A stretch of DNA of 31,955 bases, from NCBI GenBank assembly GCA_013287095.1, contig JABDEJ010000019.1, positions 1 to 31,955 of the forward strand. Reading direction: 5' to 3'. Position numbers and translations under genes: made by a program. The DNA comes from Bacteroidota bacterium (GTDB lineage: Bacteria; Bacteroidota; Bacteroidia; CAILMK01). The notes beneath the pieces were generated by a model. The model saw nothing but the letters and a program-made list of their open reading frames with translations. It was not told the DNA's origin and made no database searches. Below are positions 16,187 to 23,143 of this stretch, piece by piece; the first letter of the stretch is position 1; each line of letters begins with the position of its first letter.

Positions 16187-16612
16187 ATGAAAACTCACAA
16201 ATCTTTTTGCCCAGTTAATCTTACAATGGAGATTATTGGGGACAAGTGGACGATGTTGATTTTAAGGGACATTATATTTCACGACAGACGTCATTTTAAT
16301 GAATTACTTAGAATGTCACAGGAAAAGATTGCTTCTAACATCCTAAGGGATAGGCTTGCAATGCTTGAGAAGGAGGGTTTAGTCACAAAGTCAAAAAAAA
16401 ACGAGGATTTTCACAAGCAAAAGGTTACCTACAGTCTTACAGATAAAAGCATTGATCTGTTGCCATTAATGATAGAGAGTATAAAGTGGAGTGCTAAATA
16501 TGAGCAAGTGGACAAGATTAAGTATAAGGCTGCATTAGATTTACAGGCTAGCAGTAGAAAACAAATAGAAGCACTTAGGAATAAACTGTTGAGAGAGCAT
16601 GTACATCGGTAA
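16187..16612 (+). CDS. HxlR-family transcriptional regulator
   Basis: The 141-residue protein has the HxlR layout: CPV near the N-terminus (Cys8), EIIGDKWTMLILRDI, RHFNELLRMSQEKIASNIL as the recognition region, LEKEGLVTKS and the wing VTYSLTDKSIDLLP. The CP motif with a single N-terminal Cys is the same as in regulators that sense aldehydes or thiol-reactive compounds. The C-terminal tail of about 35 residues is an unusual Lys/Arg-rich extension. It is divergent from the GAPDH gene at 16006, across a region with three AAC(C/T)AGTT boxes, and so is the likely controller of that gene. No other gene lies between it and the convergent DUF2630 gene. Confidence 0.92.
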   Translation: MKTHKSFCPVNLTMEIIGDKWTMLILRDIIFHDRRHFNELLRMSQEKIASNILRDRLAMLEKEGLVTKSKKNEDFHKQKVTYSLTDKSIDLLPLMIESIKWSAKYEQVDKIKYKAALDLQASSRKQIEALRNKLLREHVHR

Positions 16613-16763
16613 AATTAATTTATCTTGGACATTCAGATATTCGAGACCTACTTTATTGATGAGTAGTTTCTTTATGAGCGCGAGAATACTCAAAAGACGA
16701 ATTCTATCATATTTCCTTTTGGAAATGGTTGTTGGGGTGCCAATTGCCTCGATGATCTGGGCT

Positions 16764-16997
16764 TTATTGTTCATAGTTTTCGACTACTCCTGGGGGACGT
16801 AAACTTGCTTTATCCGGATTTTTTCCTGCTTTCCTTAAAGCTCTTCTTTGATTAAGATAATCCCAACATTGGTCTAATTCAACATTTATCTTCTTCAAGG
16901 ATTTAATATCTCCTTCAGACAAATTTTCCTTTGCATATAGGCGATCCTCTTCATTTGTGAGCTTTATGATCTCTGATAATATTTGTTTGTCTTCCAT
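16764..16997 (-). CDS. DUF2630 family protein
   Basis: The 77-residue, charged helical protein ends with the DUF2630 signature: LDQCWDYLNQRRALRKAGKNPDKA, then LRPPGVVENYEQ. The N-terminal part (ILSEIIKLTNEEDRLY) matches the first helix of the family. No function is known; the fold is predicted to be a helical hairpin, possibly coiled-coil. It starts 20 bp after the SDR stop on the same strand, so the two are co-transcribed. The start is the ATG at 16997. Confidence 0.8.
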   Translation of the reverse strand: MEDKQILSEIIKLTNEEDRLYAKENLSEGDIKSLKKINVELDQCWDYLNQRRALRKAGKNPDKASLRPPGVVENYEQ

Positions 16998-17017
16998 ATT
17001 GTTTTACTTAAAGATTA

Positions 17018-17761
17018 TTATTCGATTCCATTTATGGCATTCAAAGCATCGCTGGGCGAAGATAGAAACAATTTATACGTAACAGGTGTATGGCCTGTAT
17101 GTATCTCGTACTCGTTATTTTTCATTCCATTCAGTAAGGCCTCAGCAACAAAAGAAGGTGCTAAGCCCTTACTACCTCCTATATCTTGGGAAAATTCCGT
17201 ATTTGTTAATGAGGGCATGATCTCAAATACCTTTATGAAGCTCATTTGCTTTAAAGTAAGTCTCAAAACCATTGTATATGCATGAAGGGCCGCTTTACTT
17301 GCCGCATAAGTCGGAGCAACAATTTTAGGTGCAAAAACCACTTCAGAAGAGACGTTCACGATTGCCGCTTCTTTCTGTTGTTTTAATATTGGTAGCATTT
17401 TCTCATTTAGTCGGATAACGGATAAATAATTAGTCATCATTTCTTCGCTCGCTTTTTCCATAGCGTTTGCACCTTCAACAAGTTTATAGCCAAAGCCGCG
17501 TCCTGCATTATTTATAACCATATTTAGGGCAGGGAAATCCTTCATAGCTCTTTCGACCAACCCATTCACCTCCCTCTCATTCGTCACATCGCACACTATT
17601 CCTGATGTATTTTTTAGTTGGGATAGTGCAATGTTCAACTTCATTTCATCTCTTCCAAGAATAATCGTAGTGTTATTCTTTTGTGAAAATGCTTTGGCCA
17701 TTTCAAAACCAATTCCAGAACTGCCTCCGGTGATTAAAATCGTATTTCCTTCTATTTTCAT
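17018..17761 (-). CDS. Short-chain dehydrogenase/reductase (DltE-like)
   Basis: The 247-residue protein is a classical SDR: cofactor motif TGGSSGIG (residues 11-18), NNAGRG, the catalytic Ser in VNVSSEV and YAASK as the YxxxK active site. The third cofactor strand IILGRD favours NADP(H) by the Arg. PALNMVINNAGRG and the long helix after it resemble the COG3967 (DltE-like) group. The substrate is unknown. It is followed in the same operon by a DUF2630 gene. The preceding oxidoreductase gene on the same strand is 84 bp away. Confidence 0.9.
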   Translation of the reverse strand: MKIEGNTILITGGSSGIGFEMAKAFSQKNNTTIILGRDEMKLNIALSQLKNTSGIVCDVTNEREVNGLVERAMKDFPALNMVINNAGRGFGYKLVEGANAMEKASEEMMTNYLSVIRLNEKMLPILKQQKEAAIVNVSSEVVFAPKIVAPTYAASKAALHAYTMVLRLTLKQMSFIKVFEIMPSLTNTEFSQDIGGSKGLAPSFVAEALLNGMKNNEYEIHTGHTPVTYKLFLSSPSDALNAINGIE

Positions 17762-17845
17762 AAAGTGATTTACATAGAATGAATTTTGAAAACTAAAAGG
17801 CTACTTTGAGACTTTCTCAGAACAAAAATAAATAACTGTTTACAA

Positions 17846-18787
17846 TTATGTTACCTCCAATATTATTTTTCCTACTGCTTTATGCGTCTGGCTTAGCTTA
17901 TGTGCGGCTTTTGCTTCGGTAAGAGGGAAAATGCTATCTATCTTGACCTTCAGCAACTGTCTATCTATTAATCCTGATATTTCCTGCAAACGGGCTCCGT
18001 TTGACATCATATTACTTGACATCATAAGAAAGGATTTAGCTTTTACCTGATATTTCTCTGCTGTTTTTTCATCCACATTCAAGGTGGAAACCATTGTGCC
18101 GCCTTTACGAATAACTTTAAAGGCTTCGGATTGAGTATCGCCTCCAATGGTATCAAAAACAACATCAATATCTTTCGCTTTTGCACCAATATCTTCCGAT
18201 TGGTAATCAATTACAACATCTGCTCCAAGTGATTTAACAAAATCGATATTTTTTGTGGAGGTGGTCGCCAGAACATTGGCCCCAGCAATTTTAACAAGTT
18301 GGACTGCAAAGGTTCCAACGCCGCCAGACCCCCCTAATATTAAGACATTCTGGCCACTTTTAAGTTGTGCATTATCAAATAACGCTACCCATGCTGTTTG
18401 CGAAGCTAACGGAATTCCAGCTGCAAATATTAGGGGTAGATCTTTTGGTGCAAATGCAACATTTGATGCCTGAACCACCATATATTCAGCGTAAGAACCA
18501 TCACGCATTGGGTCACTAACTGAGATTACCTTATCACCAGGCTTGAAACGTGTAACTAAAGCACCTTGCTTTTCAATTACGCCGGAAACATCTCGTCCTA
18601 GAATAAGGGGAAATTTTGCTTTATTCGAATAATTTACAAGCCCTTGACGTATTTTCCAATCTACTGGATTTATACCGGCTGCATGGACTTTTATAAGAAC
18701 GTCATCCGGTCCAAATTCAGGCACAGATGCATCTTCATATTTTAACACACTTGTGTCTCCATAGGCATGAATTCTAACAGCTTTCAT
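17846..18787 (-). CDS. Quinone oxidoreductase-like, zinc-independent MDR protein
   Basis: The 313-residue protein belongs to the medium-chain dehydrogenase/reductase family, quinone oxidoreductase branch (COG0604). It has the GroES-like N-terminus KAVRIHAYGDTSVLKYEDASVPE split by AAGINPVDWKIRQG, the cofactor motif LGGSGGVGTFAVQLVK near 150-165, and the C-terminal HKAVGKIILEV. The Cys residues that bind structural zinc are missing, as in QOR-type enzymes. It probably reduces alpha,beta-unsaturated carbonyls or quinones with NADPH. It starts 4 bp after the Crp-type regulator stop on the same strand, so the two form an operon. Confidence 0.92.
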   Translation of the reverse strand: MKAVRIHAYGDTSVLKYEDASVPEFGPDDVLIKVHAAGINPVDWKIRQGLVNYSNKAKFPLILGRDVSGVIEKQGALVTRFKPGDKVISVSDPMRDGSYAEYMVVQASNVAFAPKDLPLIFAAGIPLASQTAWVALFDNAQLKSGQNVLILGGSGGVGTFAVQLVKIAGANVLATTSTKNIDFVKSLGADVVIDYQSEDIGAKAKDIDVVFDTIGGDTQSEAFKVIRKGGTMVSTLNVDEKTAEKYQVKAKSFLMMSSNMMSNGARLQEISGLIDRQLLKVKIDSIFPLTEAKAAHKLSQTHKAVGKIILEVT

Positions 18788-18791
18788 ATTT

Positions 18792-19397
18792 TTACGATAT
18801 TACAGGCAAAGAATATTTTTTCATTGCCTGTTTGCGTACGCGGCTAAGAGTAACGTTGGTTACGCCAAGATATGAGGCAATTATATGTTGTGGAAAGCGT
18901 CTGTTAAATTCCGGATTGCTGCTCTCAAATTCCGCAAAGCGTTTTTCGGCAGTCAAACTGATGAGGGCTTTCAATCTTCTTTGAGCAAATATGAAATCTT
19001 TTTCATCTAATTTTCTTACCATTTCAGCTACCCCTGGAATCGAATCCAAAAGGTTGAGGAAATCAGTTCTTGTGATTAGTAATAATTCGGTATCCTCCCA
19101 GGCATCAATATTATAAATTGAAGGGGTAAATGTTGCAAAGCTTTCCCTGTCTCCAGCCCAATAATTTTCAATAGATAATTGAACAAAATGTTCTATTCCT
19201 TTATCATCAACAGTATATTGCCTCATCGCACCTTTAACTATAAAGGCAAAATGTTTGCATACATCACCCTCTTGCAAAAAATATTGTCTTTTTCTCATTT
19301 TCTTAGACACAAAAGTATTTCTCATCAACTCCATGTCTTTTTCTGTAAGAGAAGATGTTGAGCAACTACTGAGGTATTTAAAAATTAATTCGTGCAT
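18792..19397 (-). CDS. Crp/Fnr-family transcriptional regulator
   Basis: The 201-residue protein has a cyclic-nucleotide-binding-like beta-roll from about residue 30 to 120 (FLQEGDVCKHFAFIVKGAMRQYTVDDKG) and a winged HTH near 165-195 (FPQHIIASYLGVTNVTLSRVRK). It does not show the full cAMP contact set or an Fnr Cys cluster, so the signal is unknown. Bacteroidota have many such short Crp-like regulators beside the gene they control. It is translated just before the quinone oxidoreductase gene (4 bp gap) and so probably controls that pair. TAACTTTA, read on the minus strand within its 40-bp upstream region, is a weak -7 candidate. Confidence 0.88.
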   Translation of the reverse strand: MHELIFKYLSSCSTSSLTEKDMELMRNTFVSKKMRKRQYFLQEGDVCKHFAFIVKGAMRQYTVDDKGIEHFVQLSIENYWAGDRESFATFTPSIYNIDAWEDTELLLITRTDFLNLLDSIPGVAEMVRKLDEKDFIFAQRRLKALISLTAEKRFAEFESSNPEFNRRFPQHIIASYLGVTNVTLSRVRKQAMKKYSLPVIS

Positions 19398-19418
19398 TGT
19401 GATTATAAGGCAATAAAG

Positions 19419-19613
19419 TTAGGTAATGGCTTTTATAAGAAAACTTTTCACTTTCAAATCCCGAGCTACTACTAGAGATTTCCAAATTCCGTTATGACTA
19501 AGATAATTGATTATCGGGTCATTTGAGAAATGTGCAATATCCGATCCATCAACTAAAATAGTAGCCTGATCATAAGATCTTGCATTTGGTGTATGCTTAG
19601 CCATTTCATTCAT
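19419..19613 (-). CDS. Small protein of unknown function
   Basis: Not recognised. A 64-residue frame runs from the ATG at 19613 (MNEMAKHTPNARSYD) to 19419; in-frame ATGs upstream at 19643 or 19718 would lengthen it, but those residues (FAICCFLLFFS) are atypical. It has no clear membrane segment. It lies in the 338 bp between the AraC gene and the Crp-type gene, all on the minus strand. The start at 19613 is favoured because the shared promoter block at 19674-19734 stands about 61 bp before it, the same distance as in the APCDD1-like gene. It may also be the truncated end of a longer gene. Confidence is low. Confidence 0.4.
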   Translation of the reverse strand: MNEMAKHTPNARSYDQATILVDGSDIAHFSNDPIINYLSHNGIWKSLVVARDLKVKSFLIKAIT

Positions 19614-19673
19614 GGCTAGAGGATTTTGAATTATACAGCACATGACTTGAGGGGTATTTAGTCCTGTTTCGCG

Positions 19674-19734
19674 ATGCAAACTAAAGAATAAAAGGAAACA
19701 GCAAATTGCAAAATTCAAAGTGAATTGTGCAAAA
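19674..19734 (-). promoter_or_regulatory. Second copy of the GTGCAAAA promoter block
   Basis: ATGCAAAC (19674-19681), TTGCAAAA (19706-19713) and GTGCAAAA (19727-19734) have the same 32- and 21-bp spacings as at 5122-5182. The two blocks align without gaps; the inner 32 bases differ at only two positions. On the minus strand TTAGTTTG (complement of 19677-19684) is a -7 box one base off consensus. The block starts 2 bp after the stop of the AraC gene (19736), so that protein is the natural candidate to bind it. Confidence 0.6.
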
Positions 19735-19735
19735 A

Positions 19736-20677
19736 CTAAAGATGTTCTCCTTTTCTATAGGCGGCCGGAGTAATATTTGCGAGCTTTTTAAAAAAATTGT
19801 TGAAATGAGAAGGTTCATTAAAGCCAAGCTTGTATGCAATTACCTTTATTGGTAGATTAGTTTGACTGAGTAGTAATTTGGCTTCAACAATAACTTGTTC
19901 ATGAATTATGAAAAGAGCCGTTTTTTGTGTTTTTCTTTTTACTACTGCATTGAGATGATTAGGATGGGTTGACAATAAGTCAGCATAAAATTTTACTGAT
20001 CGAACTTTGTCGCTCATATCAGCAGAAGGAACATTTTCGCTTATTAAAGAAAGAAATTTTTCCACTAATGAATTATCGGATGACTTTATTTCTACAGCAA
20101 GAACTAGGTCTGTTTCGGTATATTTATTGTACAGCCTGCGCACATGGACCAATAGCGCATAAGTGTAAGTATGTATTAAGTCAAACTTGTCATCGTTAGA
20201 AGTGCGGTATTCTGCGTTTATTTTTATATATAAATCCTTTAGCATATCAACATCCTCAGGCTCTATTTCAAATGGAATTGCTTTTTCCATTTTAAAAAAA
20301 GGTAGTTCAAATATAATATCCGCCAGAGGCTTGAATTTTACCAAAAAGTCTTCTGTAAACACTATAAAAAACTCCTTTAGCCATTTTTCAGGCTTAATCC
20401 AGGATAATACCTGACACGGCGTTTTGAAATATAAGGCAGGCTTATCCAGTTTCGTTTTCCAGAAGCCAGTATTTAGAGTCACGTTGCCTTCTAGGTAAAG
20501 GACAATACAATAGAAGTTATGTCTGAACGGTCTGGAAACAAAATCATAGGCTTTTATTACTTCTGGGTTTATTTCTCGGATATCAAAGTCTTTGTTAAGC
20601 GGCGGAGAAGCATTGATGTGCTTATAAAAGCTTACAAGGTCCTTTAAATAAGGAATCGTATCATCGGAATGATTCAT
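19736..20677 (-). CDS. AraC-family transcriptional regulator
   Basis: The 313-residue protein has a cupin-type N-terminal region (about residues 25-140, with YCIVLYLEGNVTLNTG and FFIVFTEDFL) and a C-terminal AraC/XylS domain from about 215. Recognition parts are VKFYADLLSTHPNHLNAVVKRKTQKT (first HTH) and PIKVIAYKLGFNEPSHFNNFFKKLANITPAAYR (second HTH), both intact. It is a one-component regulator with unknown ligand. Tandem 21-bp-spaced boxes lie immediately after its stop, and a copy of the same boxes lies before the APCDD1-like gene (about 14.5 kb away), so these may form a small regulon (inference). Confidence 0.9.
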   Translation of the reverse strand: MNHSDDTIPYLKDLVSFYKHINASPPLNKDFDIREINPEVIKAYDFVSRPFRHNFYCIVLYLEGNVTLNTGFWKTKLDKPALYFKTPCQVLSWIKPEKWLKEFFIVFTEDFLVKFKPLADIIFELPFFKMEKAIPFEIEPEDVDMLKDLYIKINAEYRTSNDDKFDLIHTYTYALLVHVRRLYNKYTETDLVLAVEIKSSDNSLVEKFLSLISENVPSADMSDKVRSVKFYADLLSTHPNHLNAVVKRKTQKTALFIIHEQVIVEAKLLLSQTNLPIKVIAYKLGFNEPSHFNNFFKKLANITPAAYRKGEHL

Positions 20678-20767
20678 ATCTTTCTCTTTTATAATCCTAT
20701 ACCATAGTTGCCTGACAAAACTAATAATAAAGGCTGATAGTAAGATGGAGTGATAGGTTTTAAAGTT

Positions 20768-20917
20768 CTATTCGATGGATGAAATAATATCTTTATCATT
20801 TGTTTTGTTTGGATCTTCTTCCGTCAATTGCCGTGTAAAGGATTTGCGCAGGAATCGTGAATCGATGGAGTTATTCTGTAACACTGTGGGGGTGATAAAC
20901 GTCAGGTAACTTGGGCT
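20768..20917 (-). pseudogene. Remnant reading frame of unknown gene
   Basis: An open frame of 49 codons without a start codon reads SPSYLTFITPTVLQ, later NSIDSRFLRKSFTRQL and ends DKDIISSIE. It looks like a genuine C-terminus: normal amino-acid use, no low-complexity runs. It lies 8 bp past the end of the ATPase remnant on the same strand. I do not recognise the family. It may be another piece of the same mobile gene cluster. The remaining 20678-20767 shows nothing. Confidence 0.35.
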
Positions 20918-20925
20918 TTAACTAT

Positions 20926-21146
20926 TTAAAATAGAGTATTAGTATATCTTTCGTGAGAATGCCTTCCAAAAATATTCGCTTCAATTTCCGCCCTTAGCTT
21001 GGTATATTTTTGTTTTGAAGCTGCAATCACTTCATTCTTAAAAGATTTATGACATTCAGTTAAAGGTAATGTATCCGCACTATATGGTTGTGAGGTCGCC
21101 CCATCAATCAAGAGTTTGAGGTACATTGAATACTTTGGGATGTTTA
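20926..21146 (-). pseudogene. Truncated 3' end of HerA/TraD-like ATPase (T4SS type)
   Basis: The minus strand encodes about 73 C-terminal residues, INIPKYSMYLKLLIDGATS... to a stop at 20926. These match the C-terminus of the protein at 31629-31955 over their length, for example GATSQPYSADTLPLTECHK against GATSQPFSANTLPLIECHK. Nucleotide similarity begins within about 9 bp of the stop codon of the TetX-like gene (21155). On the far side it stops at the stop codon itself. The copy lacks everything upstream, so it is a stump, although still open. Such C-termini (GNVG...FRVG...YLKLMIDG) belong to ATPases of the T4SS coupling/HerA type. Most likely it is one arm of a duplication that flanks inserted DNA. 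Confidence 0.65.
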
Positions 21147-21154
21147 TTTAAGAA

Positions 21155-22315
21155 TTACTTTATACCGAAAACAGTAAGCATTTTTTCAAGCGCACTTTCT
21201 GAGTGCATCCGATCACCATTTTCAAGCGATTGTTTTGCAGCTATCGCTGCTCTTTTACGCATACGTACTTCATAAAACGAAATAGCTTCTCGCAACGTAT
21301 TGTATTCACCAGAAGTTAAACATTCGCTCAATTCCAAAGCATCAAACATAGATGTGTTTGCGCCTTCGCCTGCAAAGGGTGGCATTACGTGTGCGGCATC
21401 GCCAAGTAATGTTACATTGGGTGAAGCTTCCCAGGTTTGATCTAAAGGCATACAATAAATCGGGCGGGGAATAACAGGCGTTGATGCATTTTCAAACAGT
21501 TCATACCAAATACTGCTCCATTCGCTATATTCTTTTTTAAACCATGCCAACAGTTGAGTTCTATCAGAAAAATCCAAACCACTATTTGTTGCCCAGTTCT
21601 CATCGGGTTTGAAGCTTGCATAAAAACCCAGGCCTCCTTTGCCTTTTTGGCCGCCCAATAAACACTTTTCATTTCCGAAAGCCATTATTTTCCCACCATT
21701 CAGTAATGAATAAAGATGAGGAGTTGTTTTTTCTGCAGCATCAACATTGACTTCAACCATTGTAACGCCAGAATAAAAAGCTTTAATATCTGTAAGGTAT
21801 GGACGGATTTTAGAATTGGCGCCATCTGAGCCAATAACCACATCTGCGTAAGCAGTCGAACCGTTTTTAAAATGTATCATCCAACCTTCATTTTGTTTCG
21901 CCATTGAAGCGAAATGACTGTCCCACACAACCGTTCCCGATTGTAAAGAATCCAAAAATATTTTTCTTAATGAACCTCGATCTATTTCAGGACTCGAAGG
22001 CTCATTGTCCAAATCTTCACCAGGGTTGGCTTCATGGTCGCTGAAAATTATTTCGGCATGCTCATCTACAATGATCTTCTTATCTGCACCTTGACGAACA
22101 TTCTTTTTAAACTCCTCTATTAAATTTGCTTTGCGTAAAGCTGCCCATCCTGATTCTTCATGCATGTCAAGCGGTGAACCTTGTATGCGGGCATCTTTAT
22201 CAAAATCCCTTTCATATACCTTTACCTCAGCGCCTTTAAGCTGTAAAAGCCTCGCTAAGGTTAGTCCTCCTGGGCCAGCACCTACAATGGCGATTTGTTT
22301 GTTTTGTATTAACAT
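21155..22315 (-). CDS. TetX-like FAD-dependent monooxygenase
   Basis: The 386-residue protein (start chosen at 22315, MLIQNKQIAIVG; an ATG at 22363 would add 16 residues) is a class A flavin monooxygenase. It has FAD motif IVGAGPGG at the N-terminus, VYERDFDKDARIQG, SPEIDRGSLRKIF (Arg near the flavin), and GDAAHVMPPFAGEGAN near residue 305. These match TetX motif for motif (TetX: VYERDNDREARI, GDAAHLMPPFAGQGVN). However, the TetX tetracycline-contact residues Gln192, Arg213 and His234 correspond by eye to Glu, Lys and Gly here, so tetracycline inactivation cannot be assumed. It lies within an accessory segment and is divergent from a small lipoprotein gene. It hydroxylates an unknown compound in the cytoplasm with NAD(P)H and O2. 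Confidence 0.85.
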   Translation of the reverse strand: MLIQNKQIAIVGAGPGGLTLARLLQLKGAEVKVYERDFDKDARIQGSPLDMHEESGWAALRKANLIEEFKKNVRQGADKKIIVDEHAEIIFSDHEANPGEDLDNEPSSPEIDRGSLRKIFLDSLQSGTVVWDSHFASMAKQNEGWMIHFKNGSTAYADVVIGSDGANSKIRPYLTDIKAFYSGVTMVEVNVDAAEKTTPHLYSLLNGGKIMAFGNEKCLLGGQKGKGGLGFYASFKPDENWATNSGLDFSDRTQLLAWFKKEYSEWSSIWYELFENASTPVIPRPIYCMPLDQTWEASPNVTLLGDAAHVMPPFAGEGANTSMFDALELSECLTSGEYNTLREAISFYEVRMRKRAAIAAKQSLENGDRMHSESALEKMLTVFGIK

Positions 22316-22518
22316 GGCTTGACGTTTATTAAGAAAGTGCAAAGTTCCGAAATGTTTTCTCACCAGAATTGTACAAACGCGACAAATTCATCACATTGAA
22401 CCTTCTTTCCTCTCCCATAGTGGCAGAGACCTTCTATCGTTGTGATCCCACTAATTCTTAAAGGAGGTCATAATTGAATTAATTGTAACTTTATTAGCTT
22501 GCACCTAAAATAGCCAAT

Positions 22519-22776
22519 ATGAAAATCATTTACCTGATGTTTTTAGTTTTTCTCTGCTCCTCATGCGCTAATAAGTATCACAATCAGATCGAAGCTAAAA
22601 TAAAATTGGTTGAAGCTAACCGTGGAAATGCGGTTGTTTCTTATGAAATAATATCGCAAAGAGATTCAACCGACAACTGGTACGTTGTAGATTATTTAGC
22701 AGTCGTCAATGTAAATAAAAAATCTTCAGGACACCTCATATTTAGCATAACTGGGGATGGAATTTTAACACCATAA
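22519..22776 (+). CDS. Small lipoprotein of unknown function
   Basis: The 85-residue product has a lipoprotein signal: a hydrophobic stretch (residues 3-12) and CSSC with Cys16 as the lipidation residue, followed by Ala. The mature part of about 69 residues is predicted to be mostly beta (AVVSYEIISQRDSTDNWYVVDYLAVVNVN) and I do not recognise it. It is divergent from the TetX-like gene. It is not clearly linked to the LtrA gene, which begins 368 bp further. TAACTTTA shortly before the start resembles a -7 box. Confidence 0.6.
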   Translation: MKIIYLMFLVFLCSSCANKYHNQIEAKIKLVEANRGNAVVSYEIISQRDSTDNWYVVDYLAVVNVNKKSSGHLIFSITGDGILTP

Positions 22777-22949
22777 ACACCTGGGATCATTTTTAACTTT
22801 TAGATGATTTAAGATGGTTGGAGTAATTTTTAGAAAACTCGTAAGGGAGATTAATTTGTTCTCCTTTGAAGTATTTACCCGCGTACACGGTGTCGCGGAT
22901 TAAGATCTTATAATTCCAAACATTACACTACTTGAGTTTCCTTCAACAT

Positions 22950-22979
22950 TTTGCAAACATATTAAATTACATATATTTG
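22950..22979 (+). promoter_or_regulatory. Promoter of the ltrA-type gene
   Basis: TTTG (22950-22953), an 18-nt spacer and TATATTTG (22972-22979) match the Bacteroidota primary sigma consensus. The expected start near 22985 gives a leader of about 160 nt before the GTG at 23144. The 367-bp gap 22777-23143 shows no gene; besides this promoter I see only a weak 6-bp hairpin at 23061-23089. Confidence 0.6.
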
Positions 22980-23143
22980 TCATAAGTATTCATAAGTTGA
23001 TGTCAAAGTAAGATGAAGGGTGGGGACGATCTTGGTGAACCGGGCTATTGTCTTTTAAACATCACGATAACTATGGTAATAGACGTGATACGGCATATGG
23101 GGGCTTCAGAGCATGAGAATAATACCGAATAAATTTTGTCAAT

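Noticed and set aside
16541..16774. 77-codon minus frame whose ATG overlaps the DUF2630 stop, and a 67-codon plus frame at 16599-16802
   Set aside because: The start-stop overlap of the first is suggestive, but it runs antisense into the HxlR gene and shows no family features; the second overlaps both the HxlR end and the DUF2630 gene.
20926..21155. tRNA-based attachment site at the left duplication
   Set aside because: No tRNA-like cloverleaf or CCA-type end is visible at either copy; the duplicated part is protein-coding.
21155..22315. Calling the flavin monooxygenase a tetracycline-resistance gene
   Set aside because: Fold motifs agree, but substrate-contact residues appear to differ; homology alone does not support resistance.
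22460..22468. AAAGGAGGT, a perfect Shine-Dalgarno-like sequence
   Set aside because: No start codon follows at a usable distance with an open frame, and this phylum rarely uses such sites.
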